The position numbers and the translations under genes are program-made. Below are positions 55,976 to 64,000 of a stretch of DNA of 64,000 nucleotides, one piece after another (within the stretch, counting starts at the first letter, position 1; every line of letters starts with the position of its first letter). The stretch covers positions 30,958,140 through 31,022,139 of the forward strand of contig NC_058342.1 in the NCBI RefSeq assembly GCF_905475395.1, read 5' to 3'. The stretch comes from Chrysoperla carnea. Its lineage: Eukaryota; Arthropoda; Insecta; Neuroptera; Chrysopidae. The notes under the pieces were generated by a model. That model saw only the letters and a program-made list of their open reading frames with translations. It did not search any database and had not been told where the DNA came from.

Positions 55976-56212
55976 GCCATCTATGGCAAACTTGTTGAAC
56001 TAACATTTATTTCGATGGTTGTGCCATCTATGGCAAACTTGTTGAACTAACACTTATTTCGTTAGTGGTTCCATCTATGGTAATTTTGCTGAACTAACAT
56101 TCATTTCGATGGTGGTGCCATCTACGGTAAACTTGTTGAACTAACATTTATTTCGATGGTTGTGCCATCTATAGTAAACTTGTTGAACTAACATTAATTT
56201 CGATGGTTAAAA
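55976..56212 (+). repeat. Tandem array, 47-bp unit x 5
   Basis: The unit starts GCCATCTATGGCAAACTTGT and continues TGAACTAACATTTATTTCGATGG. Starts fall at 55976, 56023, 56070, 56117 and 56164, exactly 47 bp apart. Units differ by a few substitutions. 47 is not a multiple of 3, so it is not coding. Confidence 0.92.
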
Positions 56213-56529
56213 CCCTCTGCCGCTAATCAATGAAACTAACATTATACCTCGATTTATGGTTAAAAATTCAAAACTTCAATTCAAAACAACGTGTATATAA
56301 ATAAATGCTTTTTGTATTATTTAGTAGAATTTATTGAAATAGTTTTGTGTATAAAGTTAATAAATAAACAAATGCAATCAATGAACATTATAAACAATAT
56401 ATATTGATTTTTTCATTTATAATATTTGAAATTTAATTAAAAAATTAAATAAACAAATATCACAACCATAGATAATAACTTCAATCTATCGTTATATATT
56501 TTCATGTTTCCCCCCATTCCCCTTGTGTA

Positions 56530-57025
56530 TGTTAAATTTTGTATTTTTAATTGAAAATATTTAATTACATATTAATTATATAACTGGAGCAACTTTGGAA
56601 TCTGAAAGAGTTTTTACGGAGCAATTTTTTGATATTTTCCGCTGATACATATGATTGTTTATTTTCTATTATTATTGCTTTTTTGTTTTTCTTTCCCTTC
56701 CCGCTCCCCCCAGTTTATGACATTCTCCTTGTGAATGACGTCATCACATACCTGTTTGAATTGCAATTATTAATTTTAATTAATTATGCAAAAATAATAG
56801 ATATTTATAAATCGTTATTGTTATATCCCGAAAGAAATAAACGGGAGAAATTTATTGATAACAAAAACGTTAGGAAAAACTATCAATTTACTGAGATATT
56901 GGAAAATAAAATTTTGTATTTTTAATTGCAAATATTTAATTATTTGATAATTTAATAATTGGAGCAATTGTGGAATCTGATGGAGCATTTAGAGAGCAAT
57001 TTTTTGATATATGATTTAATAAATT
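56530..57025 (+). repeat. Direct repeat pair ~385 bp apart
   Basis: About 56545-56640 and 56925-57015 share AATATTTAATTA, ACTGGAGCAA / ATTGGAGCAA, GTGGAATCTGA-type and GAGCAATTTTTTGATAT blocks. The 98-codon open frame between them has no recognisable domain. Confidence 0.6.
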
Positions 57026-57389
57026 TTATTAATATTCCACGCTAACTATATTGTGGTAAAAATTTGTGTCTTCGGTTTTTCGCAATTTTTATTTTATTTT
57101 TTTCGGTTTGTTGTAGGCTTAAAGATTTTATTAATTCAACAATTGTGCTATATTTCAAAAATTGAACAGCCTACGTTTCTAAAAATCCATGAAAATGAAT
57201 CAAATTGTTCTAAAATTTTGCATTGACATCGGTTCGAAAAAAGGTTCACATTCAAAATTAAAATTTTGAGATCATTTTTCACATATTTTGAATGAAAAGT
57301 ATCCCAAGTTTTTCGTCGATCGATTTCAGGTCATTTGAATGTGCTCTTATTAACTCAAGTAATTATTTTCTGCATAATTCTTGAAAAGT

Positions 57390-57600
57390 TATTAAATTAC
57401 CAACAAATTCCGTGAATTTTTAAATTTAGGCGGGCGATTTTAATCTTAGTAAAAGCGATTATAGCCGAAAATAAACGATTATAATGCCGATAAAAATATT
57501 TAATAGAGTTCAATGAACTAATGTTCGTAAATGTTCGTCTATTCGTTTATTATTCCGACTGCTTTAAAAACGAATATACACGAAAGTTTACGATTACAGT
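57390..57600. repeat. Dispersed repeat with GGCGGGCGATTTT start (copy 2)
   Basis: Matches 53570-53780, including TTAAATTACCAACAAATTC ahead of it and CGAAAGTTTACGATTAC at the end. Confidence 0.65.
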
Positions 57601-57959
57601 TGACAGTTCCATTCCATAGATGTGGCAAATGATACTTAATGAAAGCTTGTAGAAATTTGTGCCTTCGATTTATCTCAAAATTTTAGAACACGATTCGTTA
57701 AAAAACTTGTTTATAATCACTAAATGGCCTCAAATTTATCTAAATTTGTTGGGTGTGTAATCCTTGAGACCCTTGATGTGGAAATTCAATTAAGTGAATT
57801 AATAAATTTTATTGATTGTTGATAATTGATTGAATGGTTGTTGGTATTGATTGATTGATTGATTATTCCTCTATTTAGTTTTTTAACAACTTTTGTTTCA
57901 ATAATTCTTTCGTAAACATCACTGTTTGTTTATCCGTGAGGTCGTAACTTAGGAAATAA

Positions 57960-58340
57960 CTTTGGTGTCCATTTTCTCCAAAACTATAAAAGATGGAGTT
58001 CAAAATTTTCAAGTAAGTTCAACCAGTGGTCTTCCGGAGCCAATGAATATCCCCTTATGTTTAATTCGAAGCGCTATGATTTCTAAAAAGCAGGAAGGTT
58101 ATTAATAATAACATTAATAAGAGCGATGCCGCTAATAAGTTTCTAGAACCAAGAGTGAAGGGTTCCCTGTGTTCTCCTCGAGAACGGCCTGTCACTCGGA
58201 CGTAAAACGTTTCTCCACAGCTTCTCCGCCGGAATTTCTTCCAAGATTGATGGGTCCAAGATTTCGAAATTCAAACATTCTATACCTGACTCCCCGCCGA
58301 TGCAAATAATATGCATGTAGGTTTAAAGGGGAGATGGGGG
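57960..58340 (-). repeat. Dispersed repeat family A, copy 4 (reverse)
   Basis: GAGAACGGCCTGTCACTCGG, TTCTCCGCCGGAATTTCTTC and GATTGATGGGTCCAAGATTT match the reverse of family A. CTCCAAAACTATAAAAGATG on its left matches the flank of the copy at 28670-28930. Confidence 0.55.
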
Positions 58341-58973
58341 GTTAGTTGTAACATAATTTTGTTGCTTATATTAAAATGAATCTTTATTAAACACTAAATT
58401 TACACAATAATTTTGCATTGTTTGCATTTTTTTTTTACATAAGGACAAAAAAAAATGTGCGAATCTTAAGTAAGTTAATACTGCGATTAATATATTAAGA
58501 TTTTTTATAACAAAAAGAAAAACTACAGTCAAAATCGCTTATAACGACTAACCATAATTAGAATAAAACGTCTTTAACGACCAACATTTACTATTTTGAA
58601 CACTGTTAACTTTATTTGGAACCTCAATGAAGTCTTATTACGTTACTAAGACACTAAAATCGTCCTTCTCCGAGGAAAAATGAAAGCTCGGCCGTCAAAA
58701 AACAAACTAGGACAGCAAAGGGTCGGTTTTAGTCATTTCTTTAACGACGGACTTTCATTTTTCCTTGGAGAATAATTTGTTCATATTTCTTTCTCGAGAA
58801 ATTATTCCAGAGAGATAAAATATATTTAATAACGCTTGTAATGACTAAAATTGTAAGTCCCGTTTAATATCGTTAAATTCGATTTTGACTGTACATAAAT
58901 AATACGAAAGGAAAAAACAAATACTTTTACGTCTAAAATATATCGACTAAAAAAAAACAACAATTGCTTTCAG

Positions 58974-59086
58974 ATCCATCAGATCAATTGGAATCAACAA
59001 ATTACAGGAGTATTGATTTATCACACGGAGTAATTAAACTAAGCATATCAGATCCAAGAAATTGTGCATCAAATATCAAAATTTAA
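58974..59086 (+). CDS. Candidate orphan terminal coding exon
   Basis: After GCTTTCAG|AT the frame reads PSDQLESTNYRSIDLSHGVI, then KLSISDPRNCASNIKI and a TAA at 59084-59086. The residue mix looks protein-like for such AT-rich DNA. I found no upstream partner exon and do not recognise the sequence. It may be a chance open frame. Confidence 0.2.
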
Positions 59087-59374
59087 TTTGCAACGTTTCG
59101 TTTTTTATAACGTCTACCTTGATAAAAAAAACTTAATATTTAAAAAAAAAATCAAGCCTTTTATCCAAAATTGCCCTGGCGCTCGTATAACCTTAAAATT
59201 GATGCACAATATATTCCAAGATATCGATGAAGAATCAGATCTTCAGAATTCAATTCTAAAAACTCACGAGTATTTTTTTTTTTTAAATCATTTCTAATCG
59301 ACATTAAAATTATCCCTGATTTTTTGTTCGTTGCAATTTTCACTGAAAAATGACGCAACGTTGTGAATCGAAAC

Positions 59375-59582
59375 CATAGAGATAATACCACGGAGCTGCA
59401 AAAGTCGCCGCCATACGGTTGATAGCAGTAGAGAGAAAACAGAATAAAGTAAACAAAGTAGGAACGTATAGCTGCCTTTGTCTCTTTTATACGCCTACAA
59501 TTTCTGTCTCTTTCTACCTCTCTCACTGCGGTAAAAAATTGTGTTTCCTATGTCTATACAGCTCTATGATATTATCTCTATG
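59375..59582. mobile_element. 208-bp CATAGA-ended MITE
   Basis: CATAGAGATAATACCACGGA is inverted to the right end CATAGAGATAATATCATAGA (read on the minus strand). The flanks ATCGAAAC and ATCGAAAT agree at 7 of 8 bases. The ends are like those at 51801-52021. Confidence 0.72.
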
Positions 59583-59848
59583 ATCGAAATACAATTTTCA
59601 TTTTGATTTTCGCACTTAGGTACTTTTTTTTTTGGTTTTCTTGTTTTTCATAAAGCGAATTGAGTCCCATCACCACCCATTTGAGATTACGAATATTTAG
59701 AAAAAAAATCGAATTTATGCCACGATTAAATTAATCGAGAGTTTAAACGTGACAAGAATTCGGTGTAAAGCAAATTGGAATAAATATTATGCCTAGTCTA
59801 ATTAGTCCATGAAAAACAACTAATATGGTATAAAATTTTGGCCGTATT

Positions 59849-60031
59849 TTAACCCGTAATTATACCAATTGAAACGCCAGCAACAAAGCCTATGGTAAAT
59901 ATATGTATTTTTTCTAATTGGAAATCGGGACCTGTTCCAGTTACGCTATGATACCAACGTTTTGCTTTCCGTTGATTTTTCTTCAATAAATCTTCGGCTT
60001 TATCCAATTTTCGATCAACGTATCGCTCCAT
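59849..60031 (-). CDS. FUNDC1: FUNDC1-like alternative last exon, long tail (60 aa)
   Basis: A splice acceptor AAATACAG lies directly before the ATG codon that opens this frame, so the Met is internal rather than a start. Phase 0 fits the upstream donor exactly. It could be mistaken for a 60-aa stand-alone gene. It runs to a TAA at 59849-59851. Confidence 0.8.
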   Translation of the reverse strand: MERYVDRKLDKAEDLLKKNQRKAKRWYHSVTGTGPDFQLEKIHIFTIGFVAGVSIGIITG

Positions 60032-63000
60032 CTGTATTTTGAAATTAACAAATCAAATTGCTTCAATTACCGTTCGTTTCTTTTTAATTTTTTTTTGTTC
60101 GAAAAACAATTTGAACATAAAATTTGTTTTAGTTCGAGATGCAATTGCCAGAAATAGCAAAAAAAATCCATTTACTACGAGAGTTTTTGACTATATAGTT
60201 CGAAATACACGAGATAATTTTGAGAAGAGTTTTTAGAAAACTATCGATTTTTACAGATAGCAAAATGGAAAAGTTGAAGATAATTCAAAAATACGTATTT
60301 TGAGCTAAGACTCGACTCTGTTTCTTACAAAATTTTTCAAAAAACCCGCACAAAAAAATCGTTTGCAACTTTTTTGAATTTTTGTTTTTGATAACATTAA
60401 GAACCCACCCCCATGGTCGCAAAATATGCACCTCAAAAAAACTAATCTCGTTTTTTAGCTGATAGTGGGTACTGGTCTATTAATAATCAATTTCCAATTT
60501 GCTTGGACTAACATATTTTTGAAAAACTAAAACAAATTTTATATGTCCAAAAAAATCTATTCCCTAAATAGAAATAGAAAAAAATTTAGAACAACATTTT
60601 TACATTTTGAAAGGAACAATTTAATTTTTCAAAATTAAATGATTACATTTTAATTATTTTAATTTATTAATTAAATACTAATAAGAAAAAACTGAACTTA
60701 TTTTGTAACTCAAAAGAACGTTATTTACATAAATTATCAAAAAAACAAAGAAAAAAAGAAAATGAAAAATATTTCGAGGAAAAATTTACCTAAAAACTAG
60801 CCTATCTTAGGAACTCAAAAATATTTATATTTATTAGAAATGATTCAAATCCTTAAAACGATTTCAAATAATTCAATGAACTTCAAAACCGCACCCAAAG
60901 CACAATGTTTCTTAGTTTTTTTATGTACATTAAAACTTATCCTGAACATAGTGTGTCAAAAATTGAAAATCCCGATTTTTCTAAACTCAAATTTTGATCA
61001 CAAATCAAAAAATCGCATCCGACGTGTTCGGATTTCAACAAATTATCTATAGCTGACGACAGGGTTGCGATCCAATTGTTTTTATGAAATTTTCCTCTGA
61101 CTTTTCCATAATTCTAGGAAATATTCTCTCTTTTTTAAGTTTCGTAACTCGAAAAATCATCCTCACTAAAGTAAATCGAACCTCGGATATTTTGTGGTTA
61201 AAATTCAATTTTATAGATTCGGAGGGATTTTCCCAGACCAATTTCAAAACTGTCGGACTTTTTTGAAGCTTGTCGAATATTTTTTGAAGCTATTTTGGGA
61301 AAACATATATTCATTGTCTAAAATCGTAATTTCCGAATTTTCTAGTTCCACTGTGCTCAGAATAAGTTCTTGAAGGTGTCGAAAATGAGCTTTGAGCGTG
61401 ATTTTGAGGCAACTAGGCTTTTTTTGCCATATTAATTTAGTTTCCACAAAAATAGTTAACGATCAACGTTTCTTAATTAAATTTTGTGCTACCATTTTAG
61501 GAATTAATCATTTCGTATTTATTAATTACTTACAAATTAATTTGGTTAATTATGGCTAGCATTCAAGTAATCGAAAAATTTCGAAAACTTTACTTTTGGC
61601 ATCACCATAATTCTTAGTACGGTTCTATCTCCTTTTTTTGGAACAAATAAATGACTTTTACGGGACATTTTTTGTTCGCAAACTTATAATTTAGATATAA
61701 ATTCTGATATACTACTAGAAAAAAATAATTACGAATCTTCTGACATATCAGAAGAAATTTCTATATTACACGCTAAGGGGCTAGGGACAAAACAAACAAA
61801 AAATATTCTTAGGGGGAAGTCTTAATTATTTTTTCAATTGTATACTTTTAATTTGGAGAAAAGAGGGAGCAAAAAATTTTGTATTAAGCATGTGACATGC
61901 CAATAAAAAATCCACCCAGAAAACCTGCCGCTAAACAGGTATTACGTCTGGCAAATACACCCACCTGCAAAATAATAAAATATATTGAATTTTTTATACA
62001 CGTATTCTTCATATAAGTGAATTCAGGGCCGAAACTAGAGCTGAAAAGGTCTTTGGACAAAAGAGAAAGCTTATTCAGCTTTCGCAGTAGTAACAGGGAC
62101 AGCTAGGAACATCAAATTGCTGTACTTACATCCGGAGAACTGGACGACAATGACGAATTCTGAATGATCTAAAAAACGGGCCAACTCTTTGACATCCTTC
62201 ATTGAACTGATCTCTTTTGATAATGTCAACCTGGCAGAAATAAACTGAGAGAAAATTATTTCCATTTCCTGCCAGGGGGCCTCCGATTTCCCTATTCTAG
62301 TTTCGGTCCAGAGTGGATTATTATTATTAGCCGAATCTATCAGGCTGCAAAAATTGGCCCATAAATCCGATTTTTAAATTTAAAACAAAAAAAGATTGTC
62401 ATGATATTTGAATCAAACTCCACCCATTAGTTTTGTGGGCTGGACATATTTAAGGTGATAGGAGGAATAACCACACCCTAAAATTTGTATCCAGGGTTTT
62501 GTATACAAATTAAATTTAAACTTTAAGTTTTTTTGTTTTCAAAGTTAAAATAGCTAAAAATTACTGAAAATCGGTATCGGTTTTTAGTGTTTCCCATAAT
62601 TAACGACTAAAATAACATTTCAACGCCCTTATAGGCCCTTATAGTAATTTTTGTGTGTTGATTATAGCAAAAATTTAAAACTGGCATTATATATGAATTC
62701 AGCAACCCAAGAAACTCGAAACGATTTTCCGCAATTTTTATATTTTTAGCTAATTATCCCCCGTTTGGGGGGAAGAGGTGCCTCCTTAAAAACGAAACTT
62801 TTAAAATTTATATTAAATTTCGATTGAGCAACCCAAAAAACACCGGATACTAATTTTCAACAATTTTTATGTTTTCTTTAGTGGCCTTTTATACCTCTAA
62901 ATATGCCTAGTTCTCTAAGCCTTAAAGGGTGGAGTTTGGTTCAAATATCATCATTTAAATTACAAAAATTCGGAGTTGTGTGTGAATTTTCCAGGTCATT

Positions 63001-63249
63001 TGGTCTTATTGACTCGGGGGTACAGAAGTGACAGAATTAAAATAAAATAATACCTTATCCATCCATTTTGGTCCTTCTTTATTAACACGCTCCTCCACTT
63101 TGTCAGCGACCTTATCAACACGACGCATTATTTGGTCCCAATTCACTGTAATATATCCTTGGTGATTGGCTACTTGCAACGCAATTATACCACCTCCAAG
63201 TGCAACAGCTAATAATTTACCAAATTTGGTGGCTACAACACCGGTGACC
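59849..63249 (-). CDS. FUNDC1: FUN14-domain protein (FUNDC1-like mitophagy receptor), 3' part, long-tail form
   Basis: Outer mitochondrial membrane protein; in mammals FUNDC1 recruits LC3 for mitophagy. The 5' exons, with the LC3-binding motif, lie beyond the right edge. The visible exons are 63054-63249 and, for this form, 59849-60031. The first encodes VTGVVATKFGKLLAVALGGG, then IIALQVANHQGYITVNWDQI and EERVNKEGPKWMDK. That is the FUN14 core with its glycine-rich membrane segment. The last exon adds MERYVDRKLDKAEDLLKKNQ, then KAKRWYHSVTG and the second membrane segment EKIHIFTIGFVAGVSIGIIT-G-stop. From memory, dipteran FUNDC1 proteins have this longer 'RKLDKAE...KAKRWY' tail. An alternative last exon is at 61884-61964. 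Confidence 0.85.
60032..61883 (-). other. Intron / inter-exon sequence of FUNDC1-like gene
   Basis: 1.85 kb of AT-rich sequence. Short open frames on both strands (60840-61447) look like chance; no repeat or gene recognised. Confidence 0.6.
61884..61964 (-). CDS. FUNDC1: FUNDC1-like alternative last exon, short tail (26 aa)
   Basis: The acceptor TTTTGCAG|G opens VGVFARRNTCLAAGFLGGFF-IGMSHA-stop in phase 0. The GFLGGFFIGM end is the usual C-terminus of vertebrate FUNDC1/2 ('GGFxGGFLLG'). Joined to 63054-63249 it makes a complete short FUN14 domain. Confidence 0.82.
   Translation of the reverse strand: MGVFARRNTCLAAGFLGGFFIGMSHA
61965..63053 (-). other. FUNDC1-like intron
   Basis: 1089-bp intron between the core exon and the short last exon. 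Nothing recognised apart from AT-rich DNA; a 64-codon minus-strand open frame at 62071-62265 has no known domain. Confidence 0.7.
63054..63249 (-). CDS. FUNDC1: FUNDC1-like core exon (FUN14 domain)
   Basis: 65 codons plus one base. The acceptor is TTAATTACAG|G and the donor GATAAG|GTATTA. It carries the G-rich membrane segment (LLAVALGGGIIALQVA) and an amphipathic basic/acidic helix after it. Confidence 0.9.
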
Positions 63250-64000
63250 CTGTAATTAACAATATTCTATTAAACAAATTACTAGATTTTATTCAGTTTT
63301 AGGCAAGGACCACTTTTGAATAATTCAAAAATTCTCCCGACGAAATTATTACATTTAAATTACTTTGAAAGAAAGTGAAACGAAAATTTTACAAATAACG
63401 AACAGGGTATAATTTGTATTAAAAACAAATTTTTTAGAAGTTTGTAACAAAACTAATAAAATTCCCAGACTTTTCTCTTTTTTACGGAATTCTCTCACTT
63501 TTTTAGTAGAATTCGATTTCCCTGACGTTTTCTGAAGTTATTTAGTTGATAAGCTTAAAAATTCCCAAAGAATTATGTCAATATACAGGGAGCCAGATAT
63601 AGGATGTTTAGGCTCGATATTTTTTAACCTTGATTCTAAGAGCAATCCCAGCGGAGAAGTTATCTGAAGGGTTTCTGGCCTCAACAGAATCCTATTGTTT
63701 GCTTAAAAAGTATTTCTTACTCGGAGAAGTTTCGCCTCCGAATGACAGGCTGTTCTCAAGGAAGGCGTAGAGGATCCCTTAGTCTAGGTGTTAGGATCCT
63801 ATTTACAATACCACTCTTATTTAATATAACATATAACCCCAAGTAGGGCTGACTAACTCATTCACTGACCGACCGACTGACCTATACAAGTTCTAAGGCA
63901 CTTCTGGATGCTAAAATGATAAGGAATTGCTTTAAATCTATGGAAAAATCGGAAAACTGCAACTTTGTCATTACACGCCCAAAATTTCGTTTTGTAAAGA
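63250..64000. other. FUNDC1-like upstream intron with repeat family A
   Basis: The next upstream exon was not found before the window end. 63610-63830 is family A copy 5 (plus strand): GGCCTCAACAGAATCCTATT, CTGTTCTCAAGGAAGGCGTA and GGTGTTAGGATCC. A CTGACTGACC-type tetranucleotide patch follows at about 63850-63885. Confidence 0.6.

Larger units (their letters stand above)
48684..58973. other. Gene-poor intergenic region between convergent genes
   Basis: Holds several MITEs, a 47-bp tandem array, a tRNA-like sequence and diverged repeats, listed separately. No protein gene was recognised on either strand. 48,700-50,580 and 52,530-53,340 are AT-rich and hold nothing clear apart from a palindromic CGGGTGAAATGATTCACCAGG at about 49385. 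Confidence 0.6.

Noticed and set aside
56629-56925. 98-codon open frame starting MIFSADTYDC
   Set aside because: It is hydrophobic by AT-richness, lies between two direct repeats, and has no recognised domain or splice signals.
59849-60031. A stand-alone 60-aa gene starting MERYVDRKLD
   Set aside because: The ATG directly follows a splice acceptor and the frame joins in phase to the FUN14 core exon, so it is better read as an alternative last exon.
1-64000. CRISPR arrays, bacterial operons or phage-like gene clusters
   Set aside because: The window is intron-bearing eukaryotic DNA. The tandem arrays present (47 bp, ~122 bp) have no spacers.

Overview
The window is AT-rich nuclear DNA of an arthropod, almost certainly an insect. 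It holds spliced eukaryotic genes with GT-AG introns, in-frame stops just ahead of the start codons, an insect-type membrane trehalase, and a dense litter of insect-style transposon remnants. I cannot name the species; the order (for example Neuroptera, Coleoptera or Hemiptera) is not settled by what I can see.

Four protein-coding genes are supported, all rebuilt by joining exons at consensus splice sites with the reading frame kept. (1) Membrane-type trehalase (GH37), + strand, 5837-19700, five coding exons, 669 aa, with a roughly 10.1-kb last intron. (2) Makorin, a C3H/RING E3 ubiquitin ligase, + strand, 23902-32272, five coding exons, 399 aa. (3) The V-ATPase accessory subunit Ac45/ATP6AP1, + strand, 44795-48409, eight coding exons, 410 aa. 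(4) The 3' part of a FUN14-domain mitophagy-receptor gene (FUNDC1-like), - strand, 59849-63249, with its 5' exons beyond the right edge. The genes do not form a pathway: they cover trehalose hydrolysis, ubiquitylation/RNA binding, proton-pump assembly and the mitochondrial outer membrane.

Layout: 1-5.8 kb is intergenic with LINE, SINE and TIR-element remnants. 5.8-19.7 kb is trehalase, whose large intron carries three copies of one foldback MITE, a 181-bp element with 30-bp perfect terminal repeats, and other elements. 19.7-23.9 kb is intergenic, with a mariner transposase scrap and a 627-bp foldback. 23.9-32.3 kb is makorin, with an intron-borne TIR element full of a ~122-bp minisatellite. 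32.3-44.8 kb is gene-poor, with a repeated two-unit satellite. 44.8-48.4 kb is ATP6AP1. 48.4-59.8 kb is gene-poor, with MITEs, a 47-bp tandem array and a tRNA-like sequence. 59.8-64 kb is the FUNDC1-like gene.

The most interesting signals are two possible alternative-splicing switches of C-termini. In trehalase, a 38-nt candidate microexon would make the last exon be read in another frame, and both forms come to exactly 669 aa. In the FUNDC1-like gene, two in-phase alternative last exons give either a short vertebrate-like or a long tail. I saw no previously undescribed multi-gene system. The rest of the novelty is in transposable-element structure.
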